From Variovorax paradoxus (GTDB lineage: Bacteria; Pseudomonadota; Gammaproteobacteria; Burkholderiales; Burkholderiaceae_C), in contig NZ_LR743507.1 in the NCBI RefSeq assembly GCF_902712855.1, positions 1,102,001 through 1,166,000 on the forward strand: a DNA stretch of 64,000 bases, written 5' to 3'. A model generated the notes under the pieces. It had not been told where the DNA came from and made no database searches. It saw only the letters and a program-made list of their open reading frames with translations. A program made the position numbers and the translations under genes. Each line of letters opens with the position of its first letter. The first letter of the stretch is position 1. Positions 42,429 to 50,309 of this stretch are shown piece by piece.

Positions 42429-43064
42429 TCAGGGCTGGATGTTGACCGCCTCGACCTGCACCAGCAGTTTCACCTTGTTCTCGAAGCCGAAGTTCAGGCC
42501 CCAGGTGATTCCCCAGTCGCTGCGCTCCACGGTGGTCTCGAAGTCGCCGCCGCACACCTGCCGGTTGATGAGCGGACTCAGGTAGCAGTTGAAGCGCACC
42601 GCCTTCAGCGTCACCGGCCGGGTCTGCCCCATCAGCGTGAGTTTGCCGGGCACGTCGACCACCTTGTCGCCGCTGAACTCGATCCTGTCGGCGACGAAGC
42701 GCCCGGTCGGAAACTCCGCCACGTTGAAGAAGTCCTTGCTCTGCACGTGCCGGTTGAGCAGGTCGACACCGGTGTTGATGGACGTGATGTCCATCGTGAT
42801 GTCGACCGACCCGCTGGCGCCCGAGCCGTCGATCTTCACCGTGCCGTCCTTGGTGCTGAAGCGCCCGCGGTTGGTGGTGGTGCCGTAGTGGCCCATCTCG
42901 TACATCACGAAGGTGTGGGTGGGATCGACCACGTAGGCGGCATTCTTCGCCGGGCCGCCCGAAGGCTTGGCGGCCACCGCCGGCGCGGTGTACTCCTGGG
43001 CCGGGACGCTCGCGCAGGCGAGGGCCGCGGCGGACAGCACGGCGACGGAAAGGAGCTTGTTCAT
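42429..43064 (-). CDS. YceI family periplasmic protein (first copy in order 5' to 3' on the plus strand)
   Basis: A 211-residue lipocalin-like protein with signal peptide MNKLLSVAVLSAAALACASVPAQ. The YceI fold is seen in YVVDPTHTFVMYEMGHYGTTTNRGRFSTKDGTVKID, DITSINTGVDLLNRHVQSKDFFNVAEFPTGRFVADRIEF and GKLTLMGQTRPVTLKAVRFNCY. YceI proteins bind isoprenoid or other lipids in the periplasm. Three cysteines are present (one in the signal peptide, two in the CYLSPLINRQVCGGDFE segment), the latter pair likely forming a disulfide. It is the last gene of the cytochrome b561-YceI-YceI set, 50 bases after the second YceI gene. Confidence 0.93.
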   Translation of the reverse strand: MNKLLSVAVLSAAALACASVPAQEYTAPAVAAKPSGGPAKNAAYVVDPTHTFVMYEMGHYGTTTNRGRFSTKDGTVKIDGSGASGSVDITMDITSINTGVDLLNRHVQSKDFFNVAEFPTGRFVADRIEFSGDKVVDVPGKLTLMGQTRPVTLKAVRFNCYLSPLINRQVCGGDFETTVERSDWGITWGLNFGFENKVKLLVQVEAVNIQP

Positions 43065-43114
43065 GGCTTGCGTTCTGGAAACTGGAGAAGAGGGCGCCCG
43101 GCCGGCACGGCGGC

Positions 43115-43696
43115 TCACAGCGGGCCCAGCCCGGTGAGCGTGAACCTGAAGCGAACCTGCACGTCGTTGCCGACCACCGAGGTGTCGGTCCACTCGCCGT
43201 CGCCCACCTTGTAGTCGAGCCGCTGGATCGTAAAGCTTCCGGTGGCCACCGCGCTGCCGCCCGACGCCGTGATGGCCACCGGCACCGTCACCGGTTTCGT
43301 CGTGCCCTTGAGCGTGAGCTTGCCGGCCATCTCGAACCTGCCGTCGCCCAGCGCCTTGATGGCGTCCGACTGGAACCTGGCCTGCGGAAAGTGCGCCGCG
43401 TCGAACCAGGGCGCCTTGGGCAACTCGGCGTCGCTCATCGGAATGCCGAAGCCCGCGCTGGCCGTGTCGATCTGCAGCGCGACGGTGCCGCCCTCGGGCT
43501 TCTTCGGATCGAATGCGACCTGCGCGTCGAACTTCTTGAACGTGCCTTCCACCGGCACGCCCATCTGTTTGGTGACAAAGACGATCTGGCTCTTGTCGGC
43601 CACCAGCTTCGAGGCCGGGGGCTCGGCGAGTGCCGGCAGCGCTGCGGCGAAGGCCAGCGCCGCGAACGGCAGCAGGCGTGAAAAATGCGGATTCAT
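43115..43696 (-). CDS. YceI family periplasmic protein (operon-internal copy)
   Basis: A 193-residue YceI protein with signal peptide ending ALPALA. The core reads SKLVADKSQIVFVTKQMGVPVEGTFKKFDAQVAFDPKKPEGGTVALQIDTASA, then PWFDAAHFPQARFQSDAIKALGDGRFEMAGKLTLKGTTKPVTVPV, and ends DVQVRFRFTLTGLGPL. Its start ATG overlaps the stop of the cytochrome b561 gene (ATGA). The pairing of b561 and YceI is common and suggests membrane quinol oxidation linked to a lipid-binding partner; the function is not established. Confidence 0.94.
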   Translation of the reverse strand: MNPHFSRLLPFAALAFAAALPALAEPPASKLVADKSQIVFVTKQMGVPVEGTFKKFDAQVAFDPKKPEGGTVALQIDTASAGFGIPMSDAELPKAPWFDAAHFPQARFQSDAIKALGDGRFEMAGKLTLKGTTKPVTVPVAITASGGSAVATGSFTIQRLDYKVGDGEWTDTSVVGNDVQVRFRFTLTGLGPL

Positions 43697-44286
43697 CGGG
43701 CGGATTCCTTGCGTGGCGCGGGCCACATGCGTTTGAGCAGACCGTCGCGGTCGATCCAGTGGTGCTTCAGCACGGCGGCCACGTGCAGCAGTGCGACGCC
43801 TGCCAGCGTGAAGGCGCAGTTGCGGTGCAGCGGCTGCAGCACCGCTTCGGCGAAGGGCTGGTTCACCGCCACGAAGTCGGGCAGCGCGAGCACGCCGAAC
43901 CACGCGACCGGCATGCCCATGGCCGAGCTGTAGGCCCAGCCTGAAAGCGGCACTGCGAAGAACAGCAGATACATCAGCGCGTGGCTCACGCGGTAGCCCG
44001 CGAGCTGCAGGCGCGACATGCCCGGCGGCAGCGCCGGCGGACGGTGACCCAGCCGCCAGAGCAGCCGCAGCGCCGACAGCGCCAGGATCGTGAGGCCCGC
44101 CCACTTGTGCCAGCTGTAGACCTTCAGCCGCAGCGGCGAGAACGGCAGTCCCGTCATGTAGAGCCCGACGCCGAGCGAGCCGACGATCAGCGTCGCGAGC
44201 AGCCAGTGCAGGGCCATGGCGAACGGGTCATAGCGCGGGCTGAGCGGCGCAACGGCGGGAGGAAAGGAAGGGGCGTCTGCAGACAT
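43693..44286 (-). CDS. Cytochrome b561
   Basis: A 197-residue, four-helix di-haem membrane cytochrome. The haem-ligand histidines are in MALHWLLATLIVGSLGVGLYM, YSWHKWAGLTILALSALRLLWRLGH, GYRVSHALMYLLFFAVPLSGWAYSSAMG and LHRNCAFTLAGVALLHVAAVLKHHWIDRDGLLKRMWP, which matches the CybB/b561 family. It moves electrons between the quinone pool and an acceptor, possibly superoxide. It is the first gene of the b561-YceI-YceI operon. The start ATG at 44286 gives a short Pro-rich cytoplasmic end. Confidence 0.95.
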   Translation of the reverse strand: MSADAPSFPPAVAPLSPRYDPFAMALHWLLATLIVGSLGVGLYMTGLPFSPLRLKVYSWHKWAGLTILALSALRLLWRLGHRPPALPPGMSRLQLAGYRVSHALMYLLFFAVPLSGWAYSSAMGMPVAWFGVLALPDFVAVNQPFAEAVLQPLHRNCAFTLAGVALLHVAAVLKHHWIDRDGLLKRMWPAPRKESAR

Positions 44287-44382
44287 CGGGGGCAGGACCT
44301 GCGGCCTGTGCGCGGAGCATATCTCTTAAGGCATGACAGGATTGCACGGCGCGTGCCAACCGGGTTCCGGCCCGCCGGGTCG

Positions 44383-46167
44383 TCAGCCGCGCAGCTGCGC
44401 CCGCAGCAGCACGCCGCGCAACTCTTCCGGCTGGACCGGCTTGCGCAATGCATGCCAGCCGCGCTCGACCGCGAGCCGGTGCGTGGCTTCGTTGATGTCC
44501 GCCGAGATCAGCGCGATCGCCAGCTCGGGCTTCTGGCGCTGCAGCCGCTCGGCCAGCGCGATACCGTCGAGCGCGCCCGGCAGGCGGATGTCGCACAGCG
44601 CCGCGTCGAGCGCGCGCAGGTCGGCCAGCGCCAGGGCCTCCGCCGCGCTGGCGTACACGCGCGGCTCCACCGACCACTGCCGCAGCAGAGCGGAAATGCT
44701 GTCGGCCACCACCGCGTTGTCCTCCACCACCAGCACGGCCAGCCCGGGGCGCAGCGTGCCGGTAGCGGCGATCGTGTCGTCGTCGGCGGCGGCCGGTGCC
44801 GCGGTGGGCACGGTGGCCAGGAGGCCGGGCGAGACCGCCGGCAGCTCGAAGCCGAAGACCGAGCCGCGCCCCGGCGACGAGCGCAGCGACACCTCGATGC
44901 CCAGCTGCGCCGCCAGGCGCCTCACGATCGCCAGCCCCAGCCCGTGGCCGCGCTGAAGGTTGCGCTCGACGTTGCCGATCTGCTCGAAGTCGTCGAACAC
45001 GCGTGCCTGCGCGTCGGCGGCGATGCCGATGCCGCTGTCGCGCACCTCGACGCGCCAGACCAAGCCGCCGGCGCGCCGGCGCGCGCGCACCGCCAGCAGC
45101 ACCCGCCCGCGGGGCGTGAACTTGATCGCGTTGTCGACCAGGTTCGCCAGCACGCGGCGCAGCGACACGGTGTCGGTCCAGGCGATGGCGCCCGGCGGGC
45201 AGCGCACGCCCACGCGGCCGTCGCCCGCCTGGCGCGCCAGTTCGTGCAGCAGCGGCGCCAGCGCCACCGCCGCGGGGCGCAGCGGATCGACGGCCGCTTC
45301 GATGCGGCCGATCTCGAGCAGCTGGTTGGTCAGGCCTTCGAGGGCCTGCTGCGCGCGGGCCAGCGAGCCGACCGTGCGCTGCACCGCCTGCATGTCGGCA
45401 CCGCCGATCAGCTGCTGGCGCAGCACCTCGGCCTGCAGGCCGATGGCCATCACCGGCTGGCGCAGGTCGTGGTTGGCCGCCGAGAAGAAGCGCAGCCGCT
45501 CGGCCTGCGCCTGCTCGGAGGCGCGCAGGCCTGCCAGCGCCTGCTCGCGCAGCGTGCGCTCGTTGAGCCGCAGGCCGATGTTCTCCTCGAGCTGCCGCGA
45601 GTGCTCGGCCACCAGCTTCCACATCATGGCCGTGAGCCCGATGCCGATGACCGCCACAGCCATCATCACCGGCGCGCCCAGCCAGAGGCCGGTGACGATG
45701 ATCGGTGCCAGCAGCAGCGTGATCGCCAGTTGCGTGGCCGGTGTGTAGAACGACACCGAGAAGGCCGACGACAGCGTCATGCCCATGAGGATCAGGCCCA
45801 GCAGCAGCTGGAGGTCGACGTTCGCGGGTGCGAACAGCAGCACGCCGGCCAGCCCGTGGGCCAGCTCCCAGATGCCGGTGCGCGTGGTGTGCGTGCGCTG
45901 CGCCGCGCGCAGGGTCTCGGGCGTGAACGGTTCCGGCAGGCGCTGGGGAAAGAAGCCGCGCATGAGCGTGACCGCGGTGATGAGCGCGATCCACACCAGC
46001 GCACGCGCCGGCGAGTACTGCCAGGCGAACAGCGCCGCCACGCCGCAGTTCAGCAGGTACTGCACCAGCAGCACCGGCCCGATCGGGCGGATCGACAGCC
46101 GCAGCACCTCGCACTGGATCTCGAAGCGGTCGCTTCCGGCGGTGGAATGTGCGGGCGTGGAGTTCAT
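44383..46167 (-). CDS. Hybrid sensor histidine kinase/response regulator
   Basis: A 594-residue membrane kinase. An N-terminal membrane domain of about six helices (residues ~25-190, no periplasmic sensor loop) is followed by a coiled linker, the phospho-acceptor motif FFSAANHDLRQPVMAI (His ~233, the HDLRQP subtype), an ATPase domain with NLVDNAIKFTPRG, VRDSGIGIA and GHGLGLAIVRR, and a C-terminal receiver domain with VVEDN and the phospho-Asp in CDIRLPG (~526). No separate response regulator gene adjoins, so the output partner is elsewhere. It is divergent from the methyltransferase gene. Confidence 0.93.
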   Translation of the reverse strand: MNSTPAHSTAGSDRFEIQCEVLRLSIRPIGPVLLVQYLLNCGVAALFAWQYSPARALVWIALITAVTLMRGFFPQRLPEPFTPETLRAAQRTHTTRTGIWELAHGLAGVLLFAPANVDLQLLLGLILMGMTLSSAFSVSFYTPATQLAITLLLAPIIVTGLWLGAPVMMAVAVIGIGLTAMMWKLVAEHSRQLEENIGLRLNERTLREQALAGLRASEQAQAERLRFFSAANHDLRQPVMAIGLQAEVLRQQLIGGADMQAVQRTVGSLARAQQALEGLTNQLLEIGRIEAAVDPLRPAAVALAPLLHELARQAGDGRVGVRCPPGAIAWTDTVSLRRVLANLVDNAIKFTPRGRVLLAVRARRRAGGLVWRVEVRDSGIGIAADAQARVFDDFEQIGNVERNLQRGHGLGLAIVRRLAAQLGIEVSLRSSPGRGSVFGFELPAVSPGLLATVPTAAPAAADDDTIAATGTLRPGLAVLVVEDNAVVADSISALLRQWSVEPRVYASAAEALALADLRALDAALCDIRLPGALDGIALAERLQRQKPELAIALISADINEATHRLAVERGWHALRKPVQPEELRGVLLRAQLRG

Positions 46168-46250
46168 CGGCGAATCGACTATATAGAGAAGGTTTGTGAC
46201 GCGGCGACAATGGAGGTCCTCTGCTCGGGCTTCCCGATGGCGAAATTTCC

Positions 46251-47489
46251 GTGAACGATCTCTCCTTCTTCCTGCCTTGCGCCGCCGGCGTCGAGGAATT
46301 CCTCGCCCAGGAGGTGCACGCCCTGACCGGCCGCGCCGGCCAGGACCTGCTCACGCTGCGTGGCGGCGTGCGCGTGCGCGCCGACTGGCGCGACGCCCTC
46401 AAGCTCAACCTGCACAGCCGGCTCGCGCAGCGCGTGCTGGTCGAGCTGGCCCATGGGCCCTATCGCAACGAAAACGACCTCTACGCCATTGCCAGCGGTG
46501 TGGCCTGGGAGATCTGGTTCACGCCGAAGCAGACCTTCAAGATCGAGACCACCGCGCAGCACAGCCCGCTGCAGAGCCTGAACTTCGCCACGCTGCGCAT
46601 CAAGGACGCCGTGGCCGACCGCTTCCGTGCAAAGGCCCATGGCGTGCGCCCGAGCATCGAGACCCAATGGCCCGACTGCCGGGTGTTCGCCCACCTGACC
46701 ACCGACACCTGCACGCTCTACATCGACACCTCCGGCGAGCCGCTCTTCAAGCGCGGCTGGCGCCAGGACAAGGGCGACGCGCCGCTGAAGGAAACGCTGG
46801 CCGCGGCCATGCTGGCCGCCAGCGGCTGGTGGAACCCCGAGACGGGCGAGGTGTCGGCGCAGCCGCTGTACGACCCCTGCTGCGGCAGCGGCACCATCGC
46901 CATCGAGGCCGCACAGATCGCGCGCGGCATGGCCGCCGGCGCGTTGCGGCGCTTCGGCTTCGAGAAGCTGCTGCCGTTCCAGGCGCATGTCTGGCACGCC
47001 ATCCGCCAGGAAGCCGAAGCCGCCGTCGCCGACCGCGGCGTGCGGATATTCGGCTCCGACGTGTCGCACCGCATGGTCGACTTCGCCGAGCGCAATGCCG
47101 AGCGTGCCGGCGTGGCACAGGCGGTGGAGTTCCGCGGCGGCGACGCATTGCAGCGCATGCCGCCGGTCGAGTCGGGCGTGATCATGCTCAACCCGCCGTA
47201 TGGCGAGCGCATCGAGGTGGGCGGCGTGGCCGGCGCTTCAGGTGCCGGGCGGTCGGGTGCGCGCGAATCGGCGCAGTCGGACGAAGGCGGCGGCGGCGAG
47301 TTCTTCCCGCAGCTCGCCACCCACTGGAAGAAGAACTACGCCGGCTGGACTGCCTGGGTGCTCACGCCCGACCTCAAGCTTCCCAGGCAGATGCGCCTGA
47401 AGGAGTCGCGCCGCGTGCCGATGTGGAACGGCCCGATCGAATGCCGGCTGTTCCGCTTCGACATGGTCGCCGGCTCAGCGCGGAAGTAG
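46251..47489 (+). CDS. THUMP domain class I SAM-dependent RNA methyltransferase (RlmL/YcbY N-terminal type)
   Basis: A 412-residue enzyme. The N-terminal THUMP-type domain (FFLPCAAGVEEFLAQEVHAL...LAQRVLVELAHGPYRNENDLY) binds RNA. The methyltransferase domain has YIDTSGEPLFKRGWRQDKGDAPLKETLAAAML, SAM motif I DPCCGSGTIAIEAAQIA (~207) and catalytic NPPYGER (~313), which together match the guanosine N2-methyltransferases acting on 23S rRNA. It lacks the C-terminal half of fused RlmKL. GTG 46251 is the only suitable start. A Gly/Ser/Ala-rich insertion follows the NPPY motif. It ends convergently, overlapping the Adhesin_E-like gene by 15 bases. Confidence 0.92.
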   Translation: MNDLSFFLPCAAGVEEFLAQEVHALTGRAGQDLLTLRGGVRVRADWRDALKLNLHSRLAQRVLVELAHGPYRNENDLYAIASGVAWEIWFTPKQTFKIETTAQHSPLQSLNFATLRIKDAVADRFRAKAHGVRPSIETQWPDCRVFAHLTTDTCTLYIDTSGEPLFKRGWRQDKGDAPLKETLAAAMLAASGWWNPETGEVSAQPLYDPCCGSGTIAIEAAQIARGMAAGALRRFGFEKLLPFQAHVWHAIRQEAEAAVADRGVRIFGSDVSHRMVDFAERNAERAGVAQAVEFRGGDALQRMPPVESGVIMLNPPYGERIEVGGVAGASGAGRSGARESAQSDEGGGGEFFPQLATHWKKNYAGWTAWVLTPDLKLPRQMRLKESRRVPMWNGPIECRLFRFDMVAGSARK

Positions 47490-47951
47490 CTCGGCCTCCG
47501 GCGCGGGCTGCTGCTGCTCCCTGGTGTCCTTCGGCCGCACGCTGCAGGCCGCATTGATGGTGCGTGCCGCGAGTTCGCGCGGCGCGCCGCCCAGTGTCAT
47601 CGGGCGGACATCGTCCTGTGCGAAGTGCCGAACCGCGATGGGTTCGCCCACGAAGTTCGGCTGCCCGAAGTAGGTGGCGCTCACATAACGCGCGTTGCGC
47701 GCAACGCAGTCGACATCGACCTTCGCATCGAAGGAGCGGAACACGATGCCGTCGCGCGAGGTGGTGCGCGGCCGCGCCAGGCTCAGCCGCAGCTTGACGA
47801 TGCGGTGCGAGCCCTCGGTCTCGACACGGGTCGGATCGACCTGCACGTAGTCGTTGTCGCCGTCGCCGGGCGAGCCTGCGAGCGTCAGCCATTCGGCGCT
47901 CGCGCACGTGCAGGCGAAGATGGCAATGCAGAACAGCGGAAGTCGTTTCAT
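47475..47951 (-). CDS. Adhesin_E-like (surface-adhesin protein E) family protein
   Basis: A 158-residue exported protein. The signal peptide MKRLPLFCIAIFACTCASA is followed by EWLTLAGSPGDGDNDYVQVDPTRVETEGSHRIVKLRLSLARPRTTSRDGIVFRSFDAKVDVDCVARNARYVSATYFGQPNF, the conserved core of a small protein family frequent in Burkholderiales and named for an adhesin E similarity; its real role is unknown. Two cysteines in the mature part (VDCVA and NAACSV) may pair. ATG 47951 begins the signal peptide; no clear ribosome-binding sequence precedes it. Confidence 0.8.
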   Translation of the reverse strand: MKRLPLFCIAIFACTCASAEWLTLAGSPGDGDNDYVQVDPTRVETEGSHRIVKLRLSLARPRTTSRDGIVFRSFDAKVDVDCVARNARYVSATYFGQPNFVGEPIAVRHFAQDDVRPMTLGGAPRELAARTINAACSVRPKDTREQQQPAPEAELLPR

Positions 47952-48046
47952 GAAGGAAGAGGGCAAGGAGGCTGCGGCATTGTTCCGAAGCCAGCCGACG
48001 CGAGCCTGACGAGGACCTGCATGGTGCAACATCGGCGAAATACCCC

Positions 48047-48505
48047 ATGCATCACATGACGTTGACAGAACCCGCAATCCCGGCAGCCGCCGGCCCCGTC
48101 GTCATCGACACCAACATCGCGCTCGACCTGCTCGTGTTCGACAACCCCGACTGCGCGCCGCTGGCCGGCGCGCTCGCGGCCGGCGAACTGCGCTGGCTCG
48201 CCACCGCGCCGATGCGCAGCGAACTCGCACGCGTGCTCGGCTATCCGCTCATCGCGAAGCGGCTCGCACAGCGGCAGATGGAAGCAGCCGGCGTGCTCGC
48301 GGCGTTCGATGCGCGCGTGCACGTCGTGGCCGATGCGCCGCCGCGTGCACCATGCGTGTGCAAGGATCCCGACGACCAGGTCTTCATCGATCTCGCGGTC
48401 GCGCAGCGCGCGCGCCTCATCAGCAAGGACCAGGCGGTGCTCACCATGCGCAAACGTTTGGCTTTGCAGGGCGTGGTGGTGCAGGCGGTGTTCGCCGCGA
48501 TGTGA
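48047..48505 (+). CDS. PIN domain ribonuclease-like protein (putative toxin, COG1569 type)
   Basis: A 152-residue PIN-fold protein. The acidic catalytic residues are in VVIDTNIALDLL, RSELARVL and KDPDDQVFIDLAVAQRARLISKDQAVL, a complete active site. This group includes VapC-like toxins, which are normally paired with a small antitoxin gene. Here there is no short gene immediately upstream or downstream on the same strand, so it may be a solitary housekeeping nuclease. Either ATG 48047 or 48056 could start it. Confidence 0.85.
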   Translation: MHHMTLTEPAIPAAAGPVVIDTNIALDLLVFDNPDCAPLAGALAAGELRWLATAPMRSELARVLGYPLIAKRLAQRQMEAAGVLAAFDARVHVVADAPPRAPCVCKDPDDQVFIDLAVAQRARLISKDQAVLTMRKRLALQGVVVQAVFAAM

Positions 48506-48893
48506 ACCTTCGTTGCCGCGCGAAAAAGGCTTACTTCGCGACGGCATCGCTTCGACTTACAGACAACTTCGTCCATCGGATCTACTCATCGGCAAACCAC
48601 GGAGGGAGTTGCCGTTGTCTCAGCTGTATAGACAAACCCGGCAGGCATGCCTTGCGCCTGCCCGGGGTGCTTGCCATGCGCGCATATCGTCCGCTGTCGC
48701 CCGCATAGGGTCTGGCATTTGCAAGGGCTCCCCACTATCTTCCGGCGCGCCGAAGCGGTTCGCGCGGCCCCCATGCGGGAGCGCCTGAAGCGAGCCATGC
48801 CGACTTCGAACACCACGATCGTCCTCCGCCTGCGCGCAACCTGCGTGCGGTGCGGCCGATCGCCGGAAATGCGCCAGTCCTTCAAGCAAAGCC
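48506..48893. other. 388-base gap upstream of the AraC gene
   Basis: No gene is recognised. Composition is more AT-rich at 48530-48640. An imperfect hairpin at 48637-48666 (CCCGG-CAGGC against GCCTG-C-CCGGG, one bulge) may lie in the AraC leader or act as an operator. The long distance fits a regulated promoter region. Confidence 0.4.
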
Positions 48894-49832
48894 ATGCCGA
48901 GTTCACATCTGCGATCGCCGCGTCACCTGCTGCCCGAACTGGAGGTCGAGCTCGCACGCTCACCCGACCTCGGCTACGAGCCCGCCGAGGAAGTGGGTCT
49001 CGTGCGTTGCCTCGAACACGGATTTCCCACGCCGCTGGCGCGCTGGCATTGCCATGAGGAGTACGAGCTGCATCTCATCGTCGCCACGTCGGGGCAGGCC
49101 TTCGTCGGCGACTGGATCGGCTCCTTCGATCCGGGCCATCTCGTGCTGTGCGGTCCGAAGCTGCCGCACAACTGGATCTCGCTCGATGCACCGCCCGAGG
49201 GCGTCCCGCAGCGCGACCTGGTGATCCAGTTCCTGCACGATCCGATCTTCGAAGCGGCGCAGCGTATTCCCGAATTGCTCGAAGCGGTGCGCATGCTCGA
49301 GCGCGCACGCTTCGGCATCGAGTTCTTCGGCATGGCCGAACGTGCGGAGCAGCACTTCCGCAGCGTGAAGGCCGCGCGCGGACTCAAGCGCTTCAGCCTG
49401 TTCTGCGACTTCCTCGCCGACATGGCGCAGTGCGACGACTACCGACTGCTGTCGGGCATGCAGACCGACGGCGACCCGCACCTGGAGAGCATCAACGACG
49501 TGGTCACGCGCATTGCCAGCGATCCGTCGAAGGACGTGAGCGCGGGCGACATCGCCGCGGAGCTCGGCATGCACGCCGGGCGCTTCAGCAGGCTCTTCCG
49601 CCGCGCCACGGGCCACAGCTTCCTGAGCTACGTGAACCAGGTGCGCGTGAACAAGGCCTGCCTGATGCTGATGCACAGCGATCGCTACGTCACGTCGATC
49701 TGCTATGAGGTCGGCTTCAACAACGTCTCCAACTTCAATCGAAAGTTCCTGGAGATCAAGGGTGTCACGCCGACCGAATTTCGAAGGCAGAGCCAGCTGC
49801 GATTGGAAGGCGCCGCGAGTTCGGAGAACTAA
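48894..49832 (+). CDS. AraC family transcriptional regulator
   Basis: A 312-residue regulator. The N-terminal cupin-like sensing domain covers ~25-190 (PLARWHCHEEYELHLIVATSGQAFVGDWIGSFDPGHLVLCGPKLPHNWIS), and the C-terminal double helix-turn-helix covers ~210-300 (KDVSAGDIAAELGMHAGRFSRLFRRATGHSFLSYVNQVRVNKACLMLMHSDRYVTSICYEVGFNNVSNFNRKFLEIKGVTPTEFRRQ). It lies 135 bases ahead of the Tad pilus operon in the same direction, so it is a candidate regulator of it, although its own sugar-type cupin suggests a metabolite effector. No divergent partner gene is present. Confidence 0.92.
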   Translation: MPSSHLRSPRHLLPELEVELARSPDLGYEPAEEVGLVRCLEHGFPTPLARWHCHEEYELHLIVATSGQAFVGDWIGSFDPGHLVLCGPKLPHNWISLDAPPEGVPQRDLVIQFLHDPIFEAAQRIPELLEAVRMLERARFGIEFFGMAERAEQHFRSVKAARGLKRFSLFCDFLADMAQCDDYRLLSGMQTDGDPHLESINDVVTRIASDPSKDVSAGDIAAELGMHAGRFSRLFRRATGHSFLSYVNQVRVNKACLMLMHSDRYVTSICYEVGFNNVSNFNRKFLEIKGVTPTEFRRQSQLRLEGAASSEN

Positions 49833-49967
49833 AGGCCACGCGCTATTGCGACACTGTTATCAGAAAGTCAATTCGTATCGGTAATCGCAAAAAGTGTATC
49901 GAACGCAATGCAAGAGCGTCCCTACGATCCGGCTGCTTCTTTCAGCCACCTTTCAGGAACCTCTTTC
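49833..49967 (+). promoter_or_regulatory. Leader/promoter region of the Tad pilus operon
   Basis: 135 bases between the AraC gene and the first pilin, clearly AT-richer than its surroundings (around 49850-49900). It is the only sizeable gap before the run of closely packed Tad genes, so the operon promoter should be here. No -24/-12 element with correct spacing was found. Confidence 0.5.
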
Positions 49968-50273
49968 ATGCAAATCAATCGCCTGACCCATCTGAGCCGT
50001 CTCGTTGCCTCGCAGATCAAGATTCGCGGACAAGGCATGACGGAGTACCTCGTGATCCTCGGCCTCATCGCCATCGCCGCCATCGCGGTGTTCAGCTTCT
50101 TCGGCCAGACCATGCGCAACCAGGTCGCCGGCATGGCGCAGGAAGTGGGCGGCAAGACCGGCTCCGCCGAAGTCACGAAGGCGCAGACCGCCGCCGGCAA
50201 GGCATCCACCAACGCCGACGTGAACATGAACATGAGCACCTACACCAAGGGCGGTGCGGACGGCGCGAAGTAA
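49968..50273 (+). CDS. Flp-like type IVb pilin
   Basis: A 101-residue prepilin-like protein. The basic leader (MQINRLTHLSRLVASQIKIRG) ends in Gly; cleavage there gives QGMTEYLVILGLIAIAAIAVFSFFGQ, with Glu at +5 and Tyr at +6 as in Flp pilins, and one long hydrophobic helix. The C-terminal 50 residues are Ala/Lys/Asn-rich (AEVTKAQTAAGKASTNADVNMNMS). It is longer than the usual ~60-residue Flp. ATG 49968 has AGGAA 10 bases upstream. It is the first gene of the Tad locus and the probable major subunit. Confidence 0.85.
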   Translation: MQINRLTHLSRLVASQIKIRGQGMTEYLVILGLIAIAAIAVFSFFGQTMRNQVAGMAQEVGGKTGSAEVTKAQTAAGKASTNADVNMNMSTYTKGGADGAK

Positions 50274-50309
50274 GGCGCACACACATCACGTGCCGAGCCG
50301 GATCGCGTG

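Noticed and set aside
48047..48505. Toxin-antitoxin module
   Set aside because: No antitoxin-like frame precedes or follows the PIN gene; only a single gene can be supported.
49833..49860. Sigma-54 type promoter (GGCCACGCGCTATTGC) ahead of the Tad pilin gene
   Set aside because: The GG and GC elements start 14 bases apart instead of 12, and the flanking consensus is poor.
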